Shown here: positions 54,706-63,920 of the stretch, one piece after another
Layout: each line of letters opens with the position of its first letter
Numbering within the stretch: position 1 is the stretch's first letter
Assembly: GCF_014700075.1 (NCBI RefSeq)
Contig: NZ_JACXBU010000009.1
Location: forward strand, 1 to 64,000
Length of the DNA: 64,000 nt
DNA from: Pseudomonas sp. JM0905a
GTDB taxonomy: Bacteria > Pseudomonadota > Gammaproteobacteria > Pseudomonadales > Pseudomonadaceae
Direction: 5' to 3'
Program-made: the position numbers and the translations under genes
The notes under the pieces: generated by a model
Seen by the model: only the letters and a program-made list of their open reading frames with translations
Databases searched by the model: none
What the model was told of the DNA's origin: nothing

Positions 54706-56076
54706 TCAGGGCATCAGGCCCGTGGCCAGGGTTGCCACGTGCCCCTGGCGTTCGGCCTGTTCCAGTTGCGCGTCGGGATTCAGCGACGACCATTCCGGGT
54801 GGGCTCGGGCCTTGCCCAGTACGGCGGGCAACTTGCCTTCCCGCCACTGCTTCTCTTCCGGCGTATCGATGCGCACCGCCTCGAAAGCGGCGTGACCGCG
54901 AGCGTCCAGCGCTTGCAGCAACTGGCGCTGACGCAGGGCCAGCAGGCGCAGGATGGCATCGTCCACGGTCAGCTCGCGCTGTCCCTTGATCTTGCCCAGC
55001 AGGCGCTCGCCGTAGTGGCCGAAGGTCTGCCAGGCGCCACCGGCAATGGCGCCGAGGGCCGCCGCGGCACCCAGGGTGACGCCGCCCACCAGCAGGTCGA
55101 CGCCGGCACCGGCCGCCGCGCCCGCCGCCATGCCGCCACCCAGGCGTACGCCCAGTTGCCGGAGGGTTTCCGGATTGAACAGGTCATCGCCCCAGCGCCC
55201 GCCCAGCAGGGGCAGGTCGCTGGCAGAGGCATCCGCCTGGCCGAAGGCATAGAGCCGCAGGAGGGCTTCCACGCAGCGCTGCTCGCGCTGGCGCACCTGC
55301 TGGCGCAGGGTCTCGGTGGCGGCCAGCACGGCGGCCTCCTGGGCCGGTACGCTGCGCCGGCAGGCGGCCACATCCAGCAGCAGTTCGGCAATCAGGCGGC
55401 TTCCGGCGTCCAGGCGCAGGCGCCTTTGCGCCTGATGATCGTCCACCAGGCGCTGCAACTGCGGGCGTGCGCGTTCCAGCAGCAGTGCCAGGCTGTCGTA
55501 GAGGCGCTGCTCACCGTCCAGCGGCGGCGCCACGCTGTCGAAGCGCACCAGCGCATGCAGGCCCAGGCGGGCAAGTGCCTCGCGCCAATCGGCCTCGCGA
55601 TGGTTCTCGCTGGCGACGAAGTTCAACACCGGCAGCAGGGGCCGGCCGCACATGGCCAGCACCGCCAGCTCGTCGCGGTACTTGGCCAGGACCGGTTCGC
55701 GGGCGTCGATCACGTAGAGCCCGGCATCGGAGGCCAGCAATTGACGCAGCACCTTGGCTTCCTGCTCGAAGCGCTGGCGTGCCTCGCTGCCGTCGAGAAA
55801 GCGGGCAAGTCGAGCGGGGCCGTCGAGGCGCTCGCCGGGGCGGTCGAGCCGCTCCAGGTGATCCAGCAACGCGATGGCGTCTTCCAGGCCCGGCGTGTCG
55901 TAGAGCTCCAGCAGCGGCTGGCCATCCACCGACAGCCGTGCGCCTTCCACGTGGCGGGTGGTGCTGGGGCGGTGGGACACCTCGCCGAAGGCACGGTCGC
56001 GCAGCAGGGTGCGCAGCAGGGAGGTCTTGCCGACGTTGGTATGGCCGACTACGGCCAGCTTCAACGGCTTAGTCAT
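54706..56076 (-). CDS. DUF3482-type small GTPase with membrane-like C-terminus
   Basis: This 456-residue protein starts with a GTPase domain: G1 GHTNVGKT (11-18), G2-like TT near 40, G3 DTPG (60-63) and a likely G4 region near NFVASENHREADW. The C-terminal half (DUF3482) contains a Gly/Ala-rich hydrophobic segment at about 315-345 (LGGGMAAGAAAGAGVD then LLVGGVTLGAAAALGAIAGG), like a membrane-inserting hairpin. Its start overlaps the stop of the DUF2868 gene by 8 bp. Such pairs recur in Proteobacteria without an assigned function; membrane remodelling is only a guess from the architecture. Confidence 0.85.
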   Translation of the reverse strand: MTKPLKLAVVGHTNVGKTSLLRTLLRDRAFGEVSHRPSTTRHVEGARLSVDGQPLLELYDTPGLEDAIALLDHLERLDRPGERLDGPARLARFLDGSEARQRFEQEAKVLRQLLASDAGLYVIDAREPVLAKYRDELAVLAMCGRPLLPVLNFVASENHREADWREALARLGLHALVRFDSVAPPLDGEQRLYDSLALLLERARPQLQRLVDDHQAQRRLRLDAGSRLIAELLLDVAACRRSVPAQEAAVLAATETLRQQVRQREQRCVEALLRLYAFGQADASASDLPLLGGRWGDDLFNPETLRQLGVRLGGGMAAGAAAGAGVDLLVGGVTLGAAAALGAIAGGAWQTFGHYGERLLGKIKGQRELTVDDAILRLLALRQRQLLQALDARGHAAFEAVRIDTPEEKQWREGKLPAVLGKARAHPEWSSLNPDAQLEQAERQGHVATLATGLMP

Positions 56077-57484
56077 GGCCGGTCTCCAGCCAGGTCATGG
56101 GAGCGCCCTGGGCGTGGGGCAGGGCGAGGCGGTCGAGGGCCTGATGCCAATCTTCCAGGCGCTGGCTATCGAGGGATTCGCCGGACGGCGGGGGCAGCAG
56201 CCAGATGCGGGTCCGGCCTGCGCTGCGCGCCAGTTCGCCGATCAATGCCAGGGTGCCGCGATCCGGTGAGCGGCGGGGGTCGCAGGCTACCGCCAGACGC
56301 TCCGGGGGAAAACGGCTGAGCTGATCCAGCAGACGCTGACGCTGCTCGCGGCTGTCGAGCACACCGGCATCGCCGACGCCCTTGGGCAGCGTTGGCGGCC
56401 AGGGGCGGCGGTCGTCCAGTTCGATGGCCACCAGCAGGGCGCCTTGGCTGGTGCCATTCAGGTTGCCGGCTTGCGGTTCGACCAGTTCGGCCTGGGCGGC
56501 GTCGCAGACACCCAGGCGTTCGCTGGCCGGCTGCAGGCGCTCGCGCAGCAGGCCGTAGCCGGGCAGACCGAGTTCCAGCCGGAGGCGCGCACGGCCTTGT
56601 GCCCAGCGCCAGAGGCAGAACAGCCCCAGTAGCAGTCGCGGCAGCAGGCCGTAGGTGAAAGTGACTCCGAGCAGCCAGCCGGACCATGCTTGGCGCGCGC
56701 TTTCCTCTGCCAGCACATTGCTGCTGGCGCGGATGGTTTCGGCATCCGGCAGGCTGAAGCCGAGCATGCTGGGCAGGGCGCCCAGGGCCTGAATGAGGAC
56801 GACGAAGGTGTCGCTGCCGAGGATGGTGGTTTCCCAGACGAAGCCGTAGCGGCGGGTGGCGAGCAGCAGCAGGAGGACCATGAGCGCGCTGCCCAGGGTC
56901 AGCAGCCAGACGCTGTGGACGATGGCGCCCAGGCCCCAGCGGGTCAGGCCCTGGCGCAGCAGCAGCAGGAGCAGGGCGGGTGCCAGGTGCGCGGCCTGGG
57001 CATCGCGGGCCAGCTTGCCGCTTAGCCAGAGCCAGAGCCGTCCGAGCACGCTGGTGCTGCTGCCGAGGCAGAACGACAGGGCCCAGCCCAGCAACATCAG
57101 CAGGTGCAAGCCGAGCAGGCTGCCCAGGGCCCAGAACAGGTTGACCGGGCGTTCGCCGTTGCCCAGCGCCGCGATGGCGAGCCCGGATCCGCTGACCAAA
57201 GCCAGCACCATCAGCAGCAGGCCGGCGAGCCGCGCGCCTTGGCGCCAGTGGTGGAGGGCCTGCAGTTGACCGTCGCGCTGGGCCAGCCAGAGGGCACGAG
57301 CCTGAATGCGCTGCGCCAGGTCGCCACCGGCGGCATTGGCACGGCGGTTGGCTTCGGCGTCGTCGAGGGGGCCGGCGTGTTCTTCGCGCAGGCGGATGGC
57401 CTCGGTCAGCCAGAGCTGGTCGAGGGCGGAAAGGGGAGGGAGGGCGGCTGGATTGGGTTCGCTCACGAAGGGCTTCTTGGCCAA
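56069..57484 (-). CDS. DUF2868 membrane protein
   Basis: This 471-residue protein begins with a soluble N-terminus (LTEAIRLREEHAGPLDDAEANRRANAAGGD), then has about four to five hydrophobic segments between residues 80 and 300, and ends with a soluble domain of about 150 residues (LVAIELDDRRPWPPTLPKGVGDAG, RLAVACDPRRSPDRGTLALIGELA). The C-terminal part looks alpha/beta. It overlaps the GTPase gene by 8 bp, so the two are made together and likely interact. I know of no established role. Confidence 0.83.
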   Translation of the reverse strand: MAKKPFVSEPNPAALPPLSALDQLWLTEAIRLREEHAGPLDDAEANRRANAAGGDLAQRIQARALWLAQRDGQLQALHHWRQGARLAGLLLMVLALVSGSGLAIAALGNGERPVNLFWALGSLLGLHLLMLLGWALSFCLGSSTSVLGRLWLWLSGKLARDAQAAHLAPALLLLLLRQGLTRWGLGAIVHSVWLLTLGSALMVLLLLLATRRYGFVWETTILGSDTFVVLIQALGALPSMLGFSLPDAETIRASSNVLAEESARQAWSGWLLGVTFTYGLLPRLLLGLFCLWRWAQGRARLRLELGLPGYGLLRERLQPASERLGVCDAAQAELVEPQAGNLNGTSQGALLVAIELDDRRPWPPTLPKGVGDAGVLDSREQRQRLLDQLSRFPPERLAVACDPRRSPDRGTLALIGELARSAGRTRIWLLPPPSGESLDSQRLEDWHQALDRLALPHAQGAPMTWLETGHD

Positions 57485-57526
57485 GGGTGAGCTCTGAGAA
57501 TAACCGCTCGAGGCGGGACCATCATC

Positions 57527-57559
57527 AAAAGAGAAGGCCGGCGCTGGGCGCCGGCCTTC
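57527..57559 (-). terminator. Rho-independent terminator of the nucleobase permease
   Basis: The perfect 12-bp arms gaaggccggcgc and gcgccggccttc, with a 3-nt loop, are followed on the minus strand by tctttt. It ends the transcript from the permease gene, 6 bp past its stop. Confidence 0.9.
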
Positions 57560-57564
57560 ATCTG

Positions 57565-59103
57565 TCAGTGGGTGTGGGAACTGGCCGCCACCTTCACCCG
57601 GGGTGTTGATGGCGCGTCGTGGTGGTCGTCATGTTCAGACACCACTTTCACTTCGTTGCCGTCGCAGTCGTACAGCTTGCCGTCGCGGAAATAGTCGCCC
57701 TCGTTCAGGGCGGCGATGTCCTGGTAGCGCAGGGTGCGCTCGCTGGCGGCGACGAACACCGACTGCTGGTCCGAGTTACCGGCCTTCAGGTGGTTGAAGA
57801 TCAGGTTCAGCAGGATGGCCATGATCGCCGCCGAGCTGATGCCGGAGTGGAAGATGGTTTCGAACCAGGCGGGGAAGTGGTGGTAGAAGGTCGGCGCCGC
57901 GATCGGGATCATGCCGAAGCCGATGGAGGTGGCGACGATGATCAGGTTCATGTTGTTGCGGTAGTCGACCTGCGCCAGGGTCCGGATGCCGGACGCGGCC
58001 ACGGTGCCGAACAGGACAACGCCGGCGCCGCCCAGGACCGAGGTGGGTACCGCGGCAATCAGGCGACCCATCACCGGCAGCAGGCCGAGGGTCACCAGGA
58101 TCAGGCCGGCGGTGGCCACCACATAGCGGCTCTTCACGCCGGTCACGGCCACCAGTCCGACGTTCTGGGCGAAGGCGCTCTGGGTGAAGGAACCGAACAG
58201 CGGAGCCACGGAGCTGGAGATCATGTCCGCACGCAGGCCGTTGCCCAGTCGCTTGGAGTCCACCTTGGTGCCGATGATTTCACCGACGGCGAGGATGTCC
58301 GCCGAGGTTTCCACCAGGGTCACGATGATCACGATCAGCATCGACAGGATCGCCGCGATGTGGAATTCCGGCATGCCGAAGTGCAGCGGAGTCGGCAGGG
58401 CCACCAGCGGGCCTTCGAGCACCTTGGAGAAGTCCGCCATGCCGAAGAACACCGCAGTCACGGTGCCGATGACCATCGCCAGGAGGATCGACAAGCGCGA
58501 GATGCTGGCACTGCCCAGCTTGCTCAGCAGCAGCACGGTGGCGAGGGTGAAGGCGGCGAGGCTGACGTTGGCCACGCTGCCGAACTCCGGCGACTGGCTG
58601 TTGCCGCCCATCGCCCAGCGTGCCGCAACGGGCATCAGGGTGAGGCCGATGGTGGTGATCACGATGCCCGTCACGAGCGGCGGGAAGAACTTGGTGATCC
58701 GCGAGAATATCGGGGTGATCAGCAGGCCGATCAGTGAGGCGGCGATGACCGCGCCGAGTACGGCTGGAATGCCGCCGGCGCCGTTACTGCCGATGATGGC
58801 GATCATGGTCGCCACGCCGGCGAAGGACACGCCTTGCACCAGGGGCAGCTGACAGCCGAAGAAGGGGAGACCGATGGTTTGCAGCAGGGTGGCCAGGCCA
58901 CCGGCGAACAGTGAGGCTGCGATCAGCAGGCCGATGTCTGCGGGCGATAGCCCGGCAGCCTGGCCGATGATCAGGGGTACCGCGACAATTCCGCCATACA
59001 TGGTCAGCACGTGCTGCAGACCGTAGGCGAGGTTGGCTCCAATGCCGAGGTTTTCGTCTTCCGGGCGTTGCACCGGAGACGGACTTGCGGTTGGGACTGT
59101 CAT
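57565..59103 (-). CDS. NCS2 nucleobase:cation symporter (UacT/XanQ-like purine permease)
   Basis: This 512-residue membrane protein has about 12-14 helices and the NCS2 signatures GLQHVLTMYGGIVAVPLIIG (helix 1), LVQGVSFAGVATMIAI, the substrate-region VETSADILAVGEIIG and FTQSAFAQNVGLVAVTGVKSR. It is closest in pattern to the uric acid/xanthine members rather than UraA. The C-terminal tail is His/Asp-rich (SEHDDHHDAP). A near-perfect RutR-type operator lies 152 bp before the start, so pyrimidine- or nucleobase-responsive control is likely. The exact nucleobase is not certain. Confidence 0.87.
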   Translation of the reverse strand: MTVPTASPSPVQRPEDENLGIGANLAYGLQHVLTMYGGIVAVPLIIGQAAGLSPADIGLLIAASLFAGGLATLLQTIGLPFFGCQLPLVQGVSFAGVATMIAIIGSNGAGGIPAVLGAVIAASLIGLLITPIFSRITKFFPPLVTGIVITTIGLTLMPVAARWAMGGNSQSPEFGSVANVSLAAFTLATVLLLSKLGSASISRLSILLAMVIGTVTAVFFGMADFSKVLEGPLVALPTPLHFGMPEFHIAAILSMLIVIIVTLVETSADILAVGEIIGTKVDSKRLGNGLRADMISSSVAPLFGSFTQSAFAQNVGLVAVTGVKSRYVVATAGLILVTLGLLPVMGRLIAAVPTSVLGGAGVVLFGTVAASGIRTLAQVDYRNNMNLIIVATSIGFGMIPIAAPTFYHHFPAWFETIFHSGISSAAIMAILLNLIFNHLKAGNSDQQSVFVAASERTLRYQDIAALNEGDYFRDGKLYDCDGNEVKVVSEHDDHHDAPSTPRVKVAASSHTH

Positions 59104-59170
59104 GGTGGGCTCTCGGTTTTGTTATTGTGCCGGCAACTGTAGACAATTATTCGGTCCATTGACTAGTACT

Positions 59171-59180
59171 TTGTATACAA
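59171..59180. promoter_or_regulatory. 10-bp palindrome TTGTATACAA
   Basis: A perfect palindrome 68-77 bp before the permease start. GntR-type regulators bind such words (HutC and FCD types), but it may also include a sigma70 -10-like tatac element. It stands near but separate from the RutR-like site. Confidence 0.35.
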
Positions 59181-59254
59181 TTTTTGCAATGCGCTATTTC
59201 GCCTATTCCTCGCCTATTTCCCGATAAATTCTCCGAAAAGCGAAGATACGTCAC

Positions 59255-59270
59255 TTGACCATATGGTCAG
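59255..59270. promoter_or_regulatory. RutR-type operator (TTGACCATATGGTCAG)
   Basis: This matches the E. coli RutR consensus TTGACCAnnTGGTCAA at every fixed position except the last. It includes a 14-bp perfect palindrome (59256-59269). RutR is a TetR-family regulator that responds to uracil. The site lies 152 bp before the nucleobase permease and 143 bp before folA, which diverge from here; the permease is the likelier target. Confidence 0.65.
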
Positions 59271-59412
59271 AAAAATGATTGACGACGAATGGCATGTATC
59301 CATATGGCTATGGTTTCGAGGGTATGCATAGGCCATGCCGAAACCATTGTGAGGCTGGTGCCAATCCTCCGTTGGCTTTCTCTCGTGGGCGGCAGCCGGT
59401 ATTCTCGCCGCC

Positions 59413-59925
59413 ATGAAAAAGACCCTGCCCCTCTGCCTGATCGCCGCTCTCGCACAGAACCGCGTGATCGGTCGCGACAACCAACTGCCCTGGCACCTGC
59501 CGGCAGATCTCAAGCACTTCAAGGCCATGACCCTCGGCAAGCCGATCATCATGGGCCGCAAGACCTGGGATTCCCTGGGTCGCCCGTTGCCCGGCCGGCT
59601 CAACCTGGTGGTCAGTCGCCAGGAAGGGTTGGTGCTGGAAGGCGCGGAAGTCTTCCCCAGCCTGGAAGCTGCCATCGAGCGCGCCGACGCCTGGGCGCGT
59701 GAAGAAGAAGCCGAGGAACTGATGCTGATCGGCGGCGCCCAGCTCTATACCCAGGGCCTTGTCCAGGCCGATCGCCTCTACCTCACCCGCGTGGAACTGG
59801 CCCCGGAAGGCGATGCACACTTCCCAGAAGTGTCGCAGCAGGAATGGCGCCTGGCCTCCAGCATCGAGCACGAGGCGACGACGGACACGCCGGCCTACGC
59901 CTTCGAGGTGTGGGAAAAGCGCTGA
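59413..59925 (+). CDS. folA: Dihydrofolate reductase FolA
   Basis: This 170-residue enzyme reduces dihydrofolate to tetrahydrofolate with NADPH. The catalytic Asp32 lies in LPWHLPADLKHFK, with the adenine-site motif MGRKTWDSLG and the C-terminal LIGGAQLYTQGL. These agree with chromosomal DHFR of Pseudomonas. It starts at ATG 59413 with ATTCTCGCCGCC before it, so its ribosome site is weak. It supplies reduced folate for ThyA, encoded about 7 kb away. Confidence 0.95.
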   Translation: MKKTLPLCLIAALAQNRVIGRDNQLPWHLPADLKHFKAMTLGKPIIMGRKTWDSLGRPLPGRLNLVVSRQEGLVLEGAEVFPSLEAAIERADAWAREEEAEELMLIGGAQLYTQGLVQADRLYLTRVELAPEGDAHFPEVSQQEWRLASSIEHEATTDTPAYAFEVWEKR

Positions 59926-59948
59926 ACTCCAGCGCTGTGGACGCTTTT

Positions 59949-60045
59949 TGTGGGGGCGAATTCATTCGCCAAGCAGTCCGAAGGGCTGCCGTGGGCGTGT
60001 AGGGGGTCTGCTGCGCAGTCCTTGGCGAATAAATTCGCCCCTACA
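59949..60045. repeat. REP-type inverted repeat, family C
   Basis: Arms tgtgggggcgaattcattcg and cgaataaattcgcccctaca around a core. Its right arm covers the final 5 bp of the convergent YfcE-like gene, so the repeat supplies that gene's stop codon and last residues. Confidence 0.8.
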
Positions 60046-60508
60046 GGTCCAGCTCCAGCAGCTCCGCTTTTACCCTGCCGTTCTCTATCAGCAGAAACCC
60101 CACCGACACCGGCAGCTTGAAACGCCTCGGTCCGGCGCTGCCCGGGTTCACGTGCACCAGGCCGGCGCGCTCGGTAACGAGCGGCTTGTGGGAATGCCCC
60201 GTGACCACGACGCTGAATCCACGCGCCTTCAAATCAGCAGGGATGTCCGCCTGGTCGTGCACCAGGTAGATCCCGGTCTCTCCCAGCCACAGCTCTTCGA
60301 CCTCGCGTACAACGTCGGCCCAGGTGTCCACGTCGTTATTTCCTCGTACCGCAGTCAGCGGTGCCAGTTGGCGCAGGGCGTCGAGGATTTCGGGCTTGCC
60401 GATATCGCCGGCATGGAGGATGTGGTCGCAGCCTTGCAGCGCTGCGAGGGCCTGGGGGCGGAGGAGACCGTGGGTGTCGGAGATCAGGCCGATGCGAAAG
60501 GAGGTCAT
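60041..60508 (-). CDS. YfcE/MJ0936-type metallophosphodiesterase
   Basis: This 155-residue calcineurin-like phosphoesterase has all its metal motifs: ISDTHG (10-15), HAGDIGKPEI, VRGNNDVD and the TGHSHKP pair. These bind two divalent metals, usually manganese. E. coli YfcE is a similar phosphodiesterase of unknown cell role. The last codons overlap the REP element at 59949-60045. It is convergent with folA and lies downstream of the xanthine permease gene on the same strand. Confidence 0.88.
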   Translation of the reverse strand: MTSFRIGLISDTHGLLRPQALAALQGCDHILHAGDIGKPEILDALRQLAPLTAVRGNNDVDTWADVVREVEELWLGETGIYLVHDQADIPADLKARGFSVVVTGHSHKPLVTERAGLVHVNPGSAGPRRFKLPVSVGFLLIENGRVKAELLELDL

Positions 60509-60546
60509 GACTGGGCCCCATCAAGTGATGGGACCCATTCTGCCAC

Positions 60547-61914
60547 TTAGCGGGATTCCGGCAGGAACCAGTTGAGCAGCAGGGCGCAGAGGCCGCCGGT
60601 GGCGACGCCGGATTCGAGGATGTTGCGCAGGGCTGCAGGCATGTGGGCGAGGAACTCCGGCACCTGCGATACGCCCAGGCCCAATGCCAGGGACACAGCG
60701 ATGATCAGCAGTGCGCGGCGGTCCAGGGTGGTGCCGGCGAGGATATTGATGCCCGAGGCGGCCACGGCGCCGAACATCACCATGGCGGCCCCGCCTAGCA
60801 CCGGCTCGGGAATGGCCTGCAGCACGCCGGCCACCGCCGGGAACAGGCCCAGCAGCACCAGCATCAGGGCGATCCAGATGCCGATGTGGCGGCTGGCGAT
60901 GCCGGTCAGTTGGATCACCCCGTTGTTCTGCGCGAAGACCGAGCTGGGGAAGGTGTTGAACAGGCCGGCCAGCAGCGAGTTGGCGCCGTTCACCAGCACG
61001 CCGCCCTTGATGCGCTGCATCCACAGCGGACCTTCCACCGGTTGGCGCGAAACCTTGCTGGTGGCGGTGACGTCGCCGATGGCTTCGAGTGAGGTGACCA
61101 GGTAGATCACCAGCATCGGCACGAACAGCGACCAGGAGAAGCCCAGGCCGAAGTGCAGCGGCACCGGCACCTGGACCAGCGGCGCGTCGTGCAGGCCGCT
61201 GAAATCGAGACGACCGAGCCAGGCGGCCAAGGCATAACCCACCAGCAGGGCGATGACGATGGCGCAGCTGCGCATCCACACCAGCGGGATGCGGTTGAGC
61301 AGCAGGATCACGCCCAGCACGGTGCCGGACAGCAGCAGGTTTTCACCATTGGCGAAGGTGCCGTTGGCCATGGCGCCGAAACCGCCGCCCATGCTGATCA
61401 GGCCCACCTTGATCAGGGTCAGGCCGATCATCAGCACGACGATGCCGGTTACCAGCGGATTGATCAGCCGCTTGACGAAGGGCAGCACTCGGGAGATGCC
61501 CATCTCCACGAAAGCGCCGGCCATCACCACGCCGAAGATGGCGGCCATCACCGCTTCCACCGGGGTGCCTTGCTTGACCATCAACGCGCCGCCGGCGATC
61601 AGCGGGCCGACGAAGTTGAAGCTGGTGCCCTGGACGATCAGCAACCCGGCACCGAACGGCCCGAAGCGCTTGCATTGCACGTAGGTGGCGATGCCGGAGA
61701 CCACCAGGGACATGGAGACGATCAGGTTCGTATCCCGCGCCGACACGCCCAGCGCCTGGCAGATCAACAGGCCGGGAGTGACGATGGGAACGATGATGGC
61801 CAGTAGGTGCTGCAGCGCGGCCAGCAGGGCGGCCAGCGGACGCGGCTTGTCTTCCAGGCCGTAGAGCAGCTCGTTGCGAGTCTCGGGGACGGGGGGCTTT
61901 TCCAGTGAAGTCAT
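60547..61914 (-). CDS. xanP: Xanthine:H+ symporter-like permease XanP (NCS2)
   Basis: This 455-residue membrane protein strongly resembles E. coli XanP over its length: ELLYGLEDKPRPLAALLAALQHLLAIIV, QGTSFNFVGPLIAGGALMV, SLEAIGDVTATSKVSRQPV and NTFPSSVFAQNNGVIQLTG. It has about 12-14 helices. The ATG at 61914 (MTSLEKPPVPETRNE) is used; the frame upstream to 62406 overlaps ilvD and is spurious. A second NCS2 gene lies at 57565-59103; the two may differ in substrate, for example xanthine versus uric acid. Confidence 0.9.
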   Translation of the reverse strand: MTSLEKPPVPETRNELLYGLEDKPRPLAALLAALQHLLAIIVPIVTPGLLICQALGVSARDTNLIVSMSLVVSGIATYVQCKRFGPFGAGLLIVQGTSFNFVGPLIAGGALMVKQGTPVEAVMAAIFGVVMAGAFVEMGISRVLPFVKRLINPLVTGIVVLMIGLTLIKVGLISMGGGFGAMANGTFANGENLLLSGTVLGVILLLNRIPLVWMRSCAIVIALLVGYALAAWLGRLDFSGLHDAPLVQVPVPLHFGLGFSWSLFVPMLVIYLVTSLEAIGDVTATSKVSRQPVEGPLWMQRIKGGVLVNGANSLLAGLFNTFPSSVFAQNNGVIQLTGIASRHIGIWIALMLVLLGLFPAVAGVLQAIPEPVLGGAAMVMFGAVAASGINILAGTTLDRRALLIIAVSLALGLGVSQVPEFLAHMPAALRNILESGVATGGLCALLLNWFLPESR

Positions 61915-61980
61915 GGCGATCGACCGCAAAAAAGCGGCGATTCTACCTGAGTGGTCAGCTTTGATGGCGGGGCTGAACTC

Positions 61981-62034
61981 TGTAGGGGCGAATTCATTCG
62001 CCAAGCGGACCGATGGTCCGCCATTGCCCCTACA
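61981..62034. repeat. Truncated REP-type repeat, family C
   Basis: The left arm tgtaggggcgaattcattcg is intact, but the right arm is only ccattgcccctaca, lacking gcgaatgaatt. It appears to have lost about 12 bp of one arm together with most of the core. Confidence 0.6.
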
Positions 62035-62038
62035 ACAG

Positions 62039-62068
62039 CAGAAAGCCCGGCAAGGGCCGGGCTTTCTG
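62039..62068 (-). terminator. Hairpin terminator after ilvD
   Basis: The arms cagaaagcccggc and gccgggctttctg pair perfectly around a 4-nt loop, 14 bp past the ilvD stop. On the minus strand ctgctgttg follows, a poor T-tract, so the end may be helped by the REP element beyond. Confidence 0.7.
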
Positions 62069-62081
62069 TCGATCAGGGCGA

Positions 62082-63920
62082 TCAGCCTTCGAGCATCGAC
62101 TTGTCGCGCACCGCGCCCTTGTCGGCGCTGGTGGCGAGCAGGGCGTAGGCCTTGAGGGCAGTGGTCACCTTGCGCGCGCGCGGCGCGACCGGCTTCCAGC
62201 CTTTCTTGTCCTGTTCCACGCGACGGGCGGCCAGTTCTTCGTCCGAAACCAGCAGGTTGATGCTGCGGTTGGGGATGTCGATCAGCACCTTGTCGCCGTC
62301 CTGCACCAGGCCGATGGCGCCACCAGCGGCGGCTTCCGGCGAGGCGTGGCCGATGGACAGGCCCGAGGTGCCGCCGGAGAAGCGGCCGTCGGTGAGCAGG
62401 GCGCACTGTTTGCCCAGGCCCTTGGACTTCAGGTAGCTGGTCGGATACAGCATTTCCTGCATGCCCGGCCCACCTTTCGGGCCTTCGTAGCGGATGATCA
62501 CGATGTCGCCGGCCTTCACTTCGTCCGCGAGGATGCCTTTCACGGCGCTGTCCTGGCTTTCGAAGATCTTCGCGGTGCCTTCGAAGACGTGGATGGACTC
62601 ATCCACGCCGGCGGTTTTCACCACGCAGCCGTCGAGGGCGATGTTGCCGTAGAGCACGGCCAGGCCGCCCTCCTGGGAGTAAGCGTGCTCGACGGAGCGA
62701 ATGCAGCCTTCGGCGCGGTCGTCGTCCAGGGTCGGCCAGCGAGTGGACTGGCTGAAAGCGACCTGGGTGGGGATGCCGGCCGGGCCTGCCTTGAAGAAGG
62801 TGTGCACGGCTTCGTCGCTGGTCTGGGTGATGTCCCACTGGGCGATGGCGTCGGCCATGCTCGGGCTGTGCACGGTGGCGACGTCGGTGTGCAGCAGGCC
62901 GCCACGGGCCAGTTCACCGAGGATGGAGAAGATGCCGCCGGCGCGGTGCACGTCTTCCATGTGGTACTTCTGGATGTTCGGCGCCACCTTGCACAGCTGC
63001 GGGACCTTGCGCGACAGGCGATCGATGTCACGCAGGTCGAAGGCCACTTCGGCCTCCTGGGCGGCGGCCAGCAGGTGCAGGATGGTGTTGGTGGAACCGC
63101 CCATGGCGATGTCCAGGGTCATGGCGTTCTCGAACGCCTTGAAGTTGGCGATGTTGCGCGGCAGGACGGAATCGTCGCCTTCGCCGTAGTAGCGCTGGCA
63201 CAGTTCGACGGCCAGGCGGCCGGCGCGCAGGAACAGCTGCTCGCGGTCGGCGTGGGTCGCCAGGGTCGAACCGTTGCCCGGCAGGGACAGGCCGAGGGCT
63301 TCGGTCAGGCAGTTCATCGAGTTGGCGGTGAACATGCCGGAGCAGGAACCGCAGGTGGGGCAGGCGCTGCGCTCGTACTCGGCGACTTTTTCGTCGGAGC
63401 AGGAATCATCGGCGGCAACCACCATGGCGTCCACCAGGTCCAGGCCGTGGTTCGCCAGCTTGGTCTTGCCGGCTTCCATCGGGCCACCGGAGACGAAGAC
63501 CACCGGGATGTTCAGGCGCAGGGCGGCCATCAGCATGCCGGGGGTGATCTTGTCGCAGTTGGAGATGCAGACGATGGCGTCGGCGCAGTGGGCGTTGACC
63601 ATGTATTCCACGGAGTCGGCGATGATCTCGCGGCTCGGCAGGGAATACAGCATGCCGTCATGGCCCATGGCGATGCCGTCGTCCACGGCGATGGTGTTGA
63701 ATTCCTTGGCCACGCCGCCGTGCTTCTCGATCTCGCGGGCGACCAGCTGGCCCAGGTCCTTCAGGTGCACGTGGCCAGGCACGAACTGGGTGAAGGAGTT
63801 GGCGATGGCGATGATCGGCTTCTTGAAGTCCTCGTCCTTCATCCCGGTGGCGCGCCACAGGGCACGGGCGCCGGCCATGTTGCGACCGTGGGTGGAGGTT
63901 TTCGAGCGGTAATCGGGCAT
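62082..63920 (-). CDS. ilvD: Dihydroxy-acid dehydratase IlvD
   Basis: This 612-residue iron-sulfur enzyme makes the 2-oxo acid precursors of valine and isoleucine. Cluster cysteines are visible in [10 protein letters not shown] and [19 protein letters not shown]. The N-terminus [27 protein letters not shown] and the C-terminal [24 protein letters not shown] are typical. Length matches the long IlvD type. The ATG at 63920 follows GCAGGAAACC. The 80 bp upstream to the window end hold its promoter, with no attenuator leader visible. Confidence 0.96.
   Translation of the reverse strand: MPDYRSKTSTHGRNMAGARALWRATGMKDEDFKKPIIAIANSFTQFVPGHVHLKDLGQLVAREIEKHGGVAKEFNTIAVDDGIAMGHDGMLYSLPSREIIADSVEYMVNAHCADAIVCISNCDKITPGMLMAALRLNIPVVFVSGGPMEAGKTKLANHGLDLVDAMVVAADDSCSDEKVAEYERSACPTCGSCSGMFTANSMNCLTEALGLSLPGNGSTLATHADREQLFLRAGRLAVELCQRYYGEGDDSVLPRNIANFKAFENAMTLDIAMGGSTNTILHLLAAAQEAEVAFDLRDIDRLSRKVPQLCKVAPNIQKYHMEDVHRAGGIFSILGELARGGLLHTDVATVHSPSMADAIAQWDITQTSDEAVHTFFKAGPAGIPTQVAFSQSTRWPTLDDDRAEGCIRSVEHAYSQEGGLAVLYGNIALDGCVVKTAGVDESIHVFEGTAKIFESQDSAVKGILADEVKAGDIVIIRYEGPKGGPGMQEMLYPTSYLKSKGLGKQCALLTDGRFSGGTSGLSIGHASPEAAAGGAIGLVQDGDKVLIDIPNRSINLLVSDEELAARRVEQDKKGWKPVAPRARKVTTALKAYALLATSADKGAVRDKSMLEG

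Larger units (their letters stand above)
59104..59412. other. Divergent control region between the permease and folA
   Basis: This 309-bp region is AT-rich for this genome. It holds the palindrome ttgtatacaa (59171-59180), the RutR-like site (59255-59270) and the sequence atccatatgg (59298). The folA ribosome site is not strong. No gene is seen. Confidence 0.6.

Noticed and set aside
60547-62406. 619-codon form of the xanthine permease
   Set aside because: The upstream 164 codons overlap ilvD and a REP element; the conserved XanP N-terminus begins at the ATG at 61914.
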